Assembly (NCBI GenBank): GCA_947573745.1
Contig: CANPGX010000018.1
Location: 1-12,039, forward strand
Direction of reading: 5' to 3'
DNA from: an uncultured Erysipelotrichaceae bacterium
GTDB lineage: Bacteria; Bacillota_I; Bacilli_A; Erysipelotrichales; Coprobacillaceae
Length of the DNA: 12,039 nucleotides
The position numbers and the translations under genes were made by a program. The notes below the pieces were generated by a model. That model was not told the DNA's origin, searched no databases, and worked only from the letters and a program-made list of their open reading frames with translations. Positions 5,376-12,039 of this stretch are shown one piece after another. Position 1 is the first letter of the stretch, and each line of letters opens with the position of its first letter.

Positions 5376-5912
5376 ATGATCCATCAAGCACTTTGGAAAG
5401 ATCACTTTATCGTGATCGATATTGAAACAACAGGGTTAAAGCCTGATAGAGATGAAATCATTGAAATAGCAGCCATGAAAATGGATTGCTATGGGGAAAT
5501 TCATACTTTCCAGTCTCTAGTTCGTCCAACTTTTAACATTCCACCTTTTATTACACAACTGACTGGTATTGATGATAGTATGGTTAAAGATGCACCACCC
5601 ATTCAAGAAGTTCTAAGATTATTTTATCATTTCATTGAACGTGAGCCTGTCATTGGCCACAATGTACAATTTGACGTGCGTTTCTTACAATACTCTTTAA
5701 AAAAATATCTAGATATTGATTGGCGCCCTTTCACGATTGATACGCTCTATCTCTCAAGAAAATTACTTCCACAACTGCATCATCATCAATTACACCAAGT
5801 GGCTGATTATTTAAGTATTTCTTCTATCCATCATCACCGTGCCTTGGCCGACGTCAATATGACATTAGAAATCTATCTACATTTTAAAAATACATATAAA
5901 AATGCACCCTAA
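5376..5912 (+). CDS. DnaQ-like 3'-5' exonuclease (DEDDh)
   Basis: A single-domain exonuclease of 178 residues. ExoI is FIVIDIETTG with D15 and E17. ExoII is GHNVQFDVRFL with D100. ExoIII is HHRALADV with H154 and D159, the H-x4-D form of the DEDDh class. These four acidic residues plus the histidine bind two metal ions for 3'-5' hydrolysis of nucleic acid. Stand-alone proteins like this are annotated as DNA polymerase III epsilon-like. In low-GC Bacillota, whose PolC has its own proofreading domain, they more likely work in repair or nucleic-acid turnover (inference). The Shine-Dalgarno is AAGGAGG, 7 bases before the ATG. It is a monocistronic gene, divergent from the DUF6054-like gene and convergent with the DUF885 gene. 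No BRCT or helicase domain is fused. Confidence 0.93.
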   Translation: MIHQALWKDHFIVIDIETTGLKPDRDEIIEIAAMKMDCYGEIHTFQSLVRPTFNIPPFITQLTGIDDSMVKDAPPIQEVLRLFYHFIEREPVIGHNVQFDVRFLQYSLKKYLDIDWRPFTIDTLYLSRKLLPQLHHHQLHQVADYLSISSIHHHRALADVNMTLEIYLHFKNTYKNAP

Positions 5913-5990
5913 ATAGAGATGCTTCTTGTCAAGTAGACAAGAGAAATATCAAAACAAAAAGGTGCATTTTAAATTTATCTTGGTTTTTTT
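5899..5990. terminator. Nested hairpin/terminator region between convergent genes
   Basis: Outer arms AAAATGCACC (5899-5908) and GGTGCATTTT (5961-5970) are perfect inverse complements. An inner hairpin CTTGTC-aagta-GACAAG (5925-5941) sits in the intervening loop. The left outer arm overlaps the last codons of the exonuclease gene. T-runs follow on both strands (5984-5990 on plus; five T after the arm on minus), so it may stop transcription from both sides. The outer loop of 52 bases is long for a classical terminator. Confidence 0.5.
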
Positions 5991-6005
5991 ATAAAAAATT
6001 TTTTC

Positions 6006-7748
6006 TTATTGATGATCTTGAATATATTCGTCAACGCTTCTTTCTACACTAGCAAAAGGAACACTTCCTAGTTTAAGAATAGCCTCATGAAAATCTTTTT
6101 CATTAAAACGATCACCTAAGGCTTTCTCTGCTTTATCTCGCAATTGATTAAATAAAACAACCCCAACATAATAGCTTTCGAAATATCCAGCACAATCCCT
6201 AAGTTGTGAATAAACAGCATCGATGACTTCATCATCACTAACAAGATAATGCTCATTGAAGAATGATTTTAAAGTTTCTTTATCCCAATCTTCATCATGG
6301 ATTCCTATCGCTGATAAAATATAAATACAGCTAATATAACGATCATTATAATATTCATAATCAAGATAGTGTTGATTAATACCCATCTCTTTTAAATATT
6401 GATAAGCGATCTTTTCTACATAGGTTGCATAACCTTCGGTATAGCCATTAATTTGACCTGTTTTTCTAATTAAATCAGAGATATTTTCATAAACATAAGC
6501 CGTTTGATACATATGTCCAGGATATCCCTCATGAGCAATTGTTGTAAAAGTAGATATTCCCTGAAGATCAAAACCAGCCGTTGTTGTATTGACACGAATC
6601 GTTTTTAAATCATCAGCATCAATCTTTGGAATTAAAAAATATGCTGCTGTATTTTCATTGGCTAAATCTTCATCAATAGGTGTTGCCTGATAACTTAAAT
6701 CGTTAACTTGTGGGAAATCATCTTGAATCAGAATAGCTAATTCGTCAATCATATCATGATAATCCTCAAACCCTGTTTGATAAACACGATCCATAACTTC
6801 TGGATATTTCGTTTGTATCGCAATAATTTCATTAAAACATGCCTCAAGTTCTTGCGTCATCATTTTTTTAATCTCTTTGATGCTTAACTCAGTTCCCACT
6901 TGGTAACGCACCAAAGCATGATAGTAAGCACGACCATTTTTCATATGTGCTAAACCATATTCATTATTAGGATAAGATCTTAGCTCTTCCATAGCATCGA
7001 TGACATTTTGATATCCCTTTAAAAAATAGGTCATATAGGCTTCTTTAAGACGATCTTTTAAAGATGGATCACTTAATTCTAATAGATCCACTTGTTCGTA
7101 TAATGATTTTAAAATACCACCCTTTTCTTGCGCATCTACGACAGTTTGACAAGTTTCTATCACACTATCAATATCAATCATAAGGTATCCCGCCTTGGCT
7201 TGATCAAAAGCATAATCAATATACTGTTGAAGATAATCTGGCGTCTGCTCTAATAATTGGATAATTTCTTCAACTTCCTGTTCATTAGACAAAGGAAATT
7301 CTGAAAAGTACGTGATAAGATTCGTATGCACACCTGAAACACCATCAAAAACATTATTCATGTACTGGTATTGGTCTTGATTCAGTTCAATACTTCCGCT
7401 CAATACAAATTTTAAATAGTCATAAGTAGCTTTTTGTTCACTGGATAATTGTTCATAATCATAAGATGTGAGTGTTTTTAAGTCCGTTTGAAGTTCTTCA
7501 CGTGTTTCTTTCAAGCCCTCTAAACTATAATCAAATTCTCCTAAAGAAACTTCAACATCTTCCATATCAATACCAAAGTTTTCTGGATGTTCAAAGCTAA
7601 ACTTGATATCTAAATAATCAGTATACATAGATGTCCATAACTCTTTTGTAAAATCATCAAATGTTTCTGGGGACTTTAATGTCTTACGACATCCTGTCAT
7701 AGATATCAACAATACAAAGACTAAAATAATACGTAACCATTTTTTCAT
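6006..7748 (-). CDS. DUF885 family lipoprotein, predicted zinc metallohydrolase
   Basis: Starts MKKWLRIILVFVLLISMTGC: a lipoprotein signal with cysteine at residue 20 (lipobox M-T-G-C, slightly atypical at -3), so the protein should be anchored outside the membrane. The mature part (about 560 residues) is mostly helical. It carries HEGYPGH at about 406-412 and a downstream glutamate in YTEGYATYVEK (about 434-444), the hallmark of DUF885, which resembles gluzincin metallopeptidases. A peptidase role is therefore predicted but the substrate is unknown. The frame extends upstream to a GTG at 7757, but that codon lies inside the Shine-Dalgarno GAGGTG; the ATG at 7748, 8 bases downstream, is the better start. 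It is last in the xpaC operon, and its RBS abuts the TAG at 7760-7762. Confidence 0.9.
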   Translation of the reverse strand: MKKWLRIILVFVLLISMTGCRKTLKSPETFDDFTKELWTSMYTDYLDIKFSFEHPENFGIDMEDVEVSLGEFDYSLEGLKETREELQTDLKTLTSYDYEQLSSEQKATYDYLKFVLSGSIELNQDQYQYMNNVFDGVSGVHTNLITYFSEFPLSNEQEVEEIIQLLEQTPDYLQQYIDYAFDQAKAGYLMIDIDSVIETCQTVVDAQEKGGILKSLYEQVDLLELSDPSLKDRLKEAYMTYFLKGYQNVIDAMEELRSYPNNEYGLAHMKNGRAYYHALVRYQVGTELSIKEIKKMMTQELEACFNEIIAIQTKYPEVMDRVYQTGFEDYHDMIDELAILIQDDFPQVNDLSYQATPIDEDLANENTAAYFLIPKIDADDLKTIRVNTTTAGFDLQGISTFTTIAHEGYPGHMYQTAYVYENISDLIRKTGQINGYTEGYATYVEKIAYQYLKEMGINQHYLDYEYYNDRYISCIYILSAIGIHDEDWDKETLKSFFNEHYLVSDDEVIDAVYSQLRDCAGYFESYYVGVVLFNQLRDKAEKALGDRFNEKDFHEAILKLGSVPFASVERSVDEYIQDHQ

Positions 7749-7759
7749 TTTTATCACCT

Positions 7760-7909
7760 CTATCGACTATATAAACATGCTCTCACTTGGCTAATCATAT
7801 ACATTTTTGATTTTTGTAGAATACTAACAGCTCTTTTCAAGCCTTCACGATATCCTTGAAGATAACGATCATGTTTACTCACAACAAGTTGTTGTAGCTC
7901 TTGTGATAA
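7760..7909 (-). pseudogene. 3' part of the 7910-8311 gene, cut off by an in-frame TGA
   Basis: Reading on in the same frame after the TGA at 7912-7910 gives 49 uninterrupted codons to a TAG at 7762-7760. The predicted segment contains KHDRYLQGYREGLKRAVSIL, which aligns without gaps to HPDVRQGYQDALSHCLEFIES in the upstream protein. There is no plausible start codon with an RBS inside it. The TAG is immediately followed by the Shine-Dalgarno of the DUF885 gene, as in a tight operon. All of this suggests the original gene ended at 7760 and the TGA is a nonsense change, perhaps TGG to TGA or CGA to TGA. Alternatives are a sequencing error or natural loss of a dispensable tail. Confidence 0.65.
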
Positions 7910-8005
7910 TCATCTTTCTACATATAATAAATCTTTTGGTCTTGATTCAATAAATTCAAGGCAGTGACTTAAAGCATCTTGATAACCTTGCCTTACATCA
8001 GGATG
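7811..8005 (-). repeat. Two 21-residue repeats flanking the TGA
   Basis: Repeat units at 7985-equivalent start 8005 down to 7943 (residues 103-123) and 7873 to 7811 (residues 147-167 counting the TGA as one codon) share H-x4-QGY-x2-[AG]-L-x3-[LV]. They have a 44-residue period and lie on opposite sides of the stop codon. Confidence 0.55.
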
Positions 8006-8311
8006 AAATCGAAAACCCTGTGGTTTTTCTAACATATCTTTGACCATCTCATAACGACTTTGATACGCTTTAGGTCTTTGTGATGTATGTAATTGTGTAT
8101 GTCCTTTTTCAATATGTTGTCCAAAACGATTAATTTGATCATTGACAAGGTCGGATAAAGAATGATAGCCATTCTCTTGAATAGTCGCTTCAATCTCTTT
8201 TTTTACTTGACTGCCAAATTGAGCAGCTGTCTTAGAAAAGATGGAATCTTCTTGTTCTAATTGTTGAAACCATTTGTCAAAAAAATCCATATCTTCTTTT
8301 TTATCATTCAT
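7910..8311 (-). CDS. Unrecognised soluble protein in the xpaC operon, truncated by TGA
   Basis: A 133-residue protein with no signal peptide or membrane segment, rich in charged residues and probably helical. I do not recognise the family. The N-terminal part is acidic (KKEDMDFFDKWFQQLEQED), a QVKKEIEATIQENGYHSLSDL segment follows, and it ends with the motif HPDVRQGYQDALSHCLEFIES. Its ATG overlaps the xpaC stop (ATGAATGA, 8 bases) with AGAAGG 6 bases upstream, so it is translationally coupled. XpaC genes are usually followed by telA; here the partner is this different protein. The frame continues past the TGA for 49 more codons containing a second copy of the QGY motif, so the present stop is probably a truncation. 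Confidence 0.75.
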   Translation of the reverse strand: MNDKKEDMDFFDKWFQQLEQEDSIFSKTAAQFGSQVKKEIEATIQENGYHSLSDLVNDQINRFGQHIEKGHTQLHTSQRPKAYQSRYEMVKDMLEKPQGFRFHPDVRQGYQDALSHCLEFIESRPKDLLYVER

Positions 8312-9155
8312 GATAGACCTTCTCTCTTTCTCTTAAATGTTTCACAAAATCATCCTCTAATAAACCATCTTTTTTTAAAATAGCTTCTAGGGTACTCATA
8401 TCACTTGATAAATCCATCTTTTTTTCTTGAATCAATGTATCACTCATAGATTTAAGAGCTTCATTTGAAAGCAGGATCGTTTTAAGTAAGCGTTCTTTAA
8501 GAACTTGTTGATCTTCATCACTGGTATGTTCATCAATCTCTGTATAAGTGGTTAAAATTTGAATTAAAATAGGTAAATAATACTGATATAACTTATATAG
8601 TTTTGGAGCATTAGCAGGATATTTCTTTTCTAAATAATGAATATGCTTTAACAAAGCAGATGTTTCATATAATCCACGTGTCACTTGCTCATCTAAAATA
8701 TCAACATTACGTTGATCAATGATATCCATAAAATATTGTGCATCAATTTTAGGTGGTTCTGGTTTTTGAACAGGTTTTGAAGATAATGTTTTTAGAATAG
8801 TTTGATACATAAAAGATTGAGATTCTTTAATTTCTGACAATGTACAAATACTTTCATCTCGATAGTGAACTTCTAAATTAAGATAATGTGTATAAGGATT
8901 TCTACATACAATAGAAACATCTTGGTGCATAGGGATAGATTTTTGGTATTGAAATAAAGTTTTTAATTGTTGATCAAGCGCTTGATCTTGTTTTTGGAAT
9001 CTTGATTGTTTATACAACATACCAAATACACCCATTAAAACAATCCCTATAAATGCTATCAATATAGCGATAAACCAAGGCTCAATACTCAAAAAAGCCA
9101 ATACAACATTCAATATCACTATACCTAAAGATAAAAACATCAATCCTAAATACAT
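8304..9155 (-). CDS. xpaC: XpaC-family membrane protein (5-bromo-4-chloroindolyl phosphate hydrolysis family)
   Basis: About 283 residues. Two N-terminal membrane segments (about 1-24 and 27-47) are followed by a long cytoplasmic helical domain. A typical XpaC stretch is KLYKLYQYYLPILIQILTTYTEI, compared with the family's YYLPTTLKLL-x-x-Y. The name comes from an old phenotype of hydrolysing an indolyl phosphate; the true function is unclear, and the gene is usually paired with telA. Here telA is absent and the next gene is an unrecognised protein overlapping by 8 bases. Several starts are close together (GTG 9164, ATG 9161, ATG 9155). AGG 8 bases upstream favours 9155, but 9161 is also possible. 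It is first in the operon with the interrupted gene and the DUF885 lipoprotein. Confidence 0.8.
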   Translation of the reverse strand: MYLGLMFLSLGIVILNVVLAFLSIEPWFIAILIAFIGIVLMGVFGMLYKQSRFQKQDQALDQQLKTLFQYQKSIPMHQDVSIVCRNPYTHYLNLEVHYRDESICTLSEIKESQSFMYQTILKTLSSKPVQKPEPPKIDAQYFMDIIDQRNVDILDEQVTRGLYETSALLKHIHYLEKKYPANAPKLYKLYQYYLPILIQILTTYTEIDEHTSDEDQQVLKERLLKTILLSNEALKSMSDTLIQEKKMDLSSDMSTLEAILKKDGLLEDDFVKHLREREKVYHE

Positions 9156-9175
9156 CTCCATCACCTACCTTGCTT

Positions 9176-9184
9176 ATTATATCA
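9176..9184 (-). promoter_or_regulatory. Extended -10 promoter of the xpaC operon
   Basis: The minus strand reads TGATATAAT, identical to the one before the 1-756 operon. It lies about 21 bases before the xpaC start region, with only a weak -35 (TAGGTA at 17 bases). Confidence 0.55.
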
Positions 9185-9214
9185 TAATCTTGATAGGATA
9201 CCTACTTTTCCATG

Positions 9215-9242
9215 CAAAAAAGAGTCTTTTAAAAGACCCTTT
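9215..9242 (-). terminator. Terminator of the GH31 gene
   Basis: On the minus strand AAAGGGTCTT and AAGACTCTTT pair (one G-U) around a TTAA loop and run into T6. It lies 29 bases after the GH31 stop codon and just before the xpaC promoter. Confidence 0.85.
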
Positions 9243-9270
9243 ATAGCAATTTTATTTATTTTTTACCTAC

Positions 9271-11500
9271 TTAGTACGGTATATCCATAGATAAGCCATC
9301 AAGATCATATTTTTTGCCATTTATCTCAATATGCACACCTTTTAAATCTCGTGTAGATTGAACAGTTAATTGATGTCCATGTCGTATAACATGAATATCC
9401 ACCTCTTCATCACGATCTCCTGTTGGTACACGAACACAGATATCTTCACGATCTTTTAACTGATAACATTTCAAAGTAAGATTTTCTAAATATGGATAAT
9501 CTGGTCTTTCGTTATGTCCACCTAATGGAAGCACGGTGTTTTCTCGTACCATCAATGGTAAATGCATAAAATCATATACTTTGGTATAATAGCGTCCGCC
9601 TTCATAAACTTCATTAGTAAAGAAATCTGTCCACTGTCCTTCTGGTAAATAAAAGGATACACGTCCATCTTGACGGAATACAGGTGCCACTAATAAACGA
9701 TCACCTAGCATATATTGTAAATCTAAAGAATCACAAACAAGATCTTCATAAAATTCAAACATCATCGGTCTTAATACAGGTATTCCTCTTTGATGAGATA
9801 CAATCGCGTGATGATAAATATAAGGCATAAGTTGACATTTTAGTTCTACAAACTTCTTTAAGACTAAACATGATTCCTCATCAAAATGCCAAGGGACACG
9901 ATAAGATTTCGAACCATGTAAACGGCTATGGGTCGATAATAATCCAAATTGGATCCAACGTTTATAAACATCCACTGGTGCTGTATCTTCAAATCCACCA
10001 ATATCATGTGACCAAAAACCAAAACCACAAAGTGATAAAGAAAGCCCTGCCCTTAATGTCTCGGCCATTGATGGGTAAGAGGCACTATTATCTCCTGCCC
10101 AATGAACAGGTAAACTTTGACCGCCTACTGTTGCACTTCTGGCAAAAACAACTGCTTCTTGCTGACCACGTTTTTCTTCTAATACATCAAAAACAGCTTG
10201 ATTATAAATTTGTGTATAATAATTATGCATTTTTAATGGATCACTACCATCAAAATAAACAACATCTTTGACAGGAATTCTTTCACCAAAGTCTGTTTTA
10301 AAGCTATCTACACCCATATCTAATAAACGTCTTAAATGATCTTGATACCATTTTTTAGCTTTTGGATTGGTAAAATCTACAATCCCCATCTGAGGTTGCC
10401 ACAAATCTGTTTGCCAGACACTACCATCCGTCTTTTTAATAAGATACCCCTGAGTCATAGCTTCATCAAATAAGCTTGAGGCTTGTGCAATATAAGGATT
10501 TAACCAAATACAAATATGCAAACCACGATCTTTATAACGCGCAATCATTTGTTCAGGATGAGGGAATGTGAGCGGATCCCATTGGAAATCTACCCAATGA
10601 TTTCCTTTCATCCAATAACAATCAAAATGGAATACGTGTAAAGGAATCCTCATCATAATTTGTTGTAAATGAAGTGGATAACCACAAACCAAAAGACCAA
10701 GATGGAGGTAATGCTGGTTTCCCTGTTAATGTTGTATATTTTTCTAAAATATCTGCTGGTGTTGCTCCATAAATAACCATGTATTCAAGATTTTCCCCTT
10801 CTTGACTAAAGCAAACACGCTCTACTTTTTCACTGCCTACTTCAAAAGAAACATCTTTACAGCTATTCACAAAAACACCATAATGTTTATTCGTCATATA
10901 AAAAGGGATATTTTTATAGGATTGTTCACTACTTGTCCCACCATCTGCTTGCCACATATCAACAACTTGTCCATTTTTGACAAAAGGGGTAAACCGTTCC
11001 CCAAGACCATAAACCTTTTCATTGACATCTAAAGAAAGCTGTTGCGATACATAAGTTTTATGTGTTTCTGTATTCTTAAAATACGCCATACTCCGAGCAT
11101 CACTGGAACAAAGTATTTCATCACCATGTTTAAACGCAAATTGCCACCCCAAGTATCCAGGATGTTTTTTAATCTGTAATAAAAGATCATGGCTTTTAAG
11201 TTGAATATTATCTTCTGTCTCACACGTTTTTACATCTGCTACTTGTTCATGCAAAGGATAATAAGGTCCTCTTTCTAAAGTACCTTTAAAGTGGGTTAAC
11301 TTGACACGAATCACATCGTTCATTGGGCTATCGACATCAATGGTAAGTGAGATATCTCCAAATGTAGAACGATCACTATAAGCATTTGAACAACCTAAAA
11401 TTTTAAGCTTTTTTTCTGAAATCTCACTTTCAAAAATTCCTTCTACATACAACGGCACAATTTCTTTTCTCATCAACCAATTTCCATTTGTAAATTTCAT
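9271..11500 (-). pseudogene. yicI: GH31 alpha-xylosidase/alpha-glucosidase (YicI type), frameshifted
   Basis: Two overlapping frames together make one GH31 enzyme. The first (11500 to about 10650) carries the N-terminal beta-sandwich, starting MKFTNGNWLMRKEI, up to PSWSFGLWLSTSFTTNYDE, then reads out to a false stop at 10622. The second (about 10655 to 9271) resumes at IPLHVFHFDCYWMKG. It holds the catalytic barrel with nucleophile Asp in FKTDFGERIP and acid/base Asp in HWAGD, then the C-terminal domains. The C-Y pair after HVFHFD parallels C-F of E. coli YicI, an alpha-xylosidase. Compared with YicI from memory, about 14 residues (first barrel helix) are missing at the join, about 41 bases. 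That would restore 2271 bases, a normal length. Promoter, RBS (AAGGAG) and terminator are intact, so the loss looks recent. An assembly error remains possible. Confidence 0.85.
10645..10660 (-). other. Deletion/frameshift junction in the GH31 gene
   Basis: The minus strand reads AATTATGATGAGGATTCC across the join. NYDE is encoded in one frame and R-I-P-L-H in the next. ATGATGA (10656-10650) can be read as the end of NYDE or as M-M before the arginine, which fits a deletion between short direct repeats. The deleted bases cannot be seen, so this mechanism is inference. Confidence 0.6.
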
Positions 11501-11530
11501 ATGATTTTCTCCTTATGATTTGATACTTCT

Positions 11531-11559
11531 ATTTTAAAATTCATTGACTTCCCTGTCAA
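11531..11559 (-). promoter_or_regulatory. Promoter of the GH31 gene
   Basis: The minus strand has a perfect TTGACA (11559-11554), a 17-base spacer and TAAAAT (11536-11531, 5 of 6). It is among the best promoter matches in the window and lies 31 bases from the GH31 start. Confidence 0.75.
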
Positions 11560-11573
11560 ACATTTCCATGTTT
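11544..11573. promoter_or_regulatory. Inverted repeats overlapping the GH31 promoter
   Basis: AAACAT-ttcc-ATGTTT (11558-11573) abuts the -35, and TTGAC-ttccct-GTCAA (11544-11559) overlaps it. Either could be the operator of a sugar-responsive regulator. No regulator gene is adjacent, so this is only positional inference. Confidence 0.4.
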
Positions 11574-11595
11574 ATTGTTTACCATTAAAATGTTA

Positions 11596-11604
11596 TGTTA
11601 TAAT
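11596..11604 (+). promoter_or_regulatory. Extended -10 promoter of the CBS-domain gene
   Basis: TGTTATAAT (TG-n-TATAAT), with a weak TTGTTT -35 (11575-11580) 18 bases upstream, 25 bases before the ATG. Confidence 0.6.
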
Positions 11605-11629
11605 AACGTCATCAAAAAGGAGACTACTT

Positions 11630-12039
11630 ATGCATACTGAAGAATTCTTAAATCTCTACCGTCAACTTGAACAAACGCTCAATGATTATTATGATCATAA
11701 ACCACGATCTTTTTCTAGTTCTATTATGGAATTTATTCATGATGATATCAGTGAGCCTTATAAAGAGCGCTTAGATTTATGCCGTGAAGTGCGAAATTTA
11801 TTGTCTCATCATGCTTTGATTGATCAAGAATATTTAGTGACTCCCTCTACACATCTTATCGATACGCTCAAAGAAGTTCTTGCATTTTTAGAAAAGCCCC
11901 CACTCGCTATTGACTATGCAACACCCTTTTCAAAAATCATGATAGCTTCTTTAGATACACCCATCTTAAAACTTATGCAGCAAATGAAGAAAAAGGGATT
12001 CTCTCACATCCCAGTTTTAGATCACCAACAATTTTATGG
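11630..12039 (+). CDS. CBS-domain protein, N-terminal part, cut by the window edge
   Basis: 136 codons are visible, open to the right edge. Residues 1-85 form a charged helical region (MHTEEFLNLYRQLEQTL, later KERLDLCREVRNLLSHH) that I do not assign to a known domain. From about residue 99 (IDYATPFSKIMIASLDTPI) the sequence has the form of a CBS domain: DTPILKLMQQMKKKGFSHIPVLD with a following QFYG, the helix plus H-I-P-V-x-D strand that ends the first half. CBS pairs bind adenine nucleotides and act as energy sensors. The partner and exact role cannot be seen. The Shine-Dalgarno is AAGGAG, 7 bases before the ATG. The gene is divergent from the GH31 gene. Confidence 0.8.
   Translation, partial: MHTEEFLNLYRQLEQTLNDYYDHKPRSFSSSIMEFIHDDISEPYKERLDLCREVRNLLSHHALIDQEYLVTPSTHLIDTLKEVLAFLEKPPLAIDYATPFSKIMIASLDTPILKLMQQMKKKGFSHIPVLDHQQFY

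Noticed and set aside
7910..7912. TGA read as tryptophan (genetic code 4)
   Set aside because: Tryptophan is encoded by TGG in the other genes checked, such as feoB and the GH31 gene. TGA is also the stop of the xpaC and DUF6054-like genes, so a local lesion is more likely than a code change.
10622..10692. A stand-alone GH31 C-terminal gene starting at 10692
   Set aside because: The codon at 10692 is TTG with no RBS, and the first residues are out-of-frame translation of the upstream half. Homology starts only near 10655, so it is the second part of one broken gene.
11029..11223. Minus-strand 64-codon ORF inside the GH31 N-terminal half
   Set aside because: It is out of frame with the clear GH31 reading frame and has no independent start signal.
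11555..11573. Catabolite-repression (cre) site beside the GH31 promoter
   Set aside because: ATGGAAATGTTTGACA resembles the cre pattern only partly and lacks the central CG, so it is not supported.
1..12039. Mobile element, CRISPR array, tRNA or rRNA
   Set aside because: No transposase or integrase, no regularly spaced repeats and no tRNA-like cloverleaf were seen on either strand. The palindromes present are operators or terminators.

Overview
The window is low-GC and gene-dense. Nearly every gene has a strong AGGAGG-type ribosome binding site. Genes are packed in short, mostly minus-strand operons, and several promoters carry an extended -10 (TGnTATAAT). The gene set (Feo iron uptake with a Cys-rich FeoB partner, XpaC, DUF885 lipoprotein, YicI-type GH31) fits an anaerobic gut Bacillota, perhaps Erysipelotrichales or a clostridial relative. 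That placement is inference; no rRNA or tRNA is present to confirm it.

Layout. Positions 1-786 (minus) hold a small membrane operon: a zinc-ribbon membrane protein, a DUF2085 membrane protein, and the first 16 codons of a second zinc-ribbon protein running off the left edge. Positions 798-3789 (minus) hold a complete iron(II)-uptake operon in transcription order feoA, feoA, feoB and a 52-residue FeoB-associated Cys-rich membrane protein, closed by a terminator at 798-824. A DtxR-family regulator (3894-4265, plus) is divergent from it. Three near-identical palindromes, consensus TTAGCnnnnGCTAA, lie at the operon promoter, before the first feoA and before feoB. The likely circuit is Fe(II)-bound regulator repressing ferrous iron uptake at two levels of the operon.

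A shared hairpin at 4254-4291 ends the regulator gene and a convergent minus-strand pair (DUF6054-like plus a YjdF/DUF2238-like membrane protein). A DnaQ-type 3'-5' exonuclease (5376-5912, plus) is divergent from that pair. A nested inverted repeat at 5899-5970 lies between it and the next convergent operon. That operon (9184-6006, minus) encodes an XpaC-family membrane protein, an unrecognised protein interrupted by an in-frame TGA, and a DUF885 lipoprotein with an HEGYPGH zinc motif.

At the right, a GH31 alpha-xylosidase/alpha-glucosidase gene of the YicI type (9271-11500, minus) has an intact promoter, RBS, active-site residues and terminator. It is broken by one frameshift where about 41 bases appear to be missing. 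Divergent from it, a plus-strand CBS-domain protein (11630 onward) runs off the right edge.

No mobile element, CRISPR array, tRNA or rRNA was seen, and no stretch over 300 bases lacks a gene. The most notable points are two apparently recent single-lesion gene disruptions (TGA at 7910-7912; frameshift near 10650), the self-contained iron regulon, and two genes with re-assigned starts.
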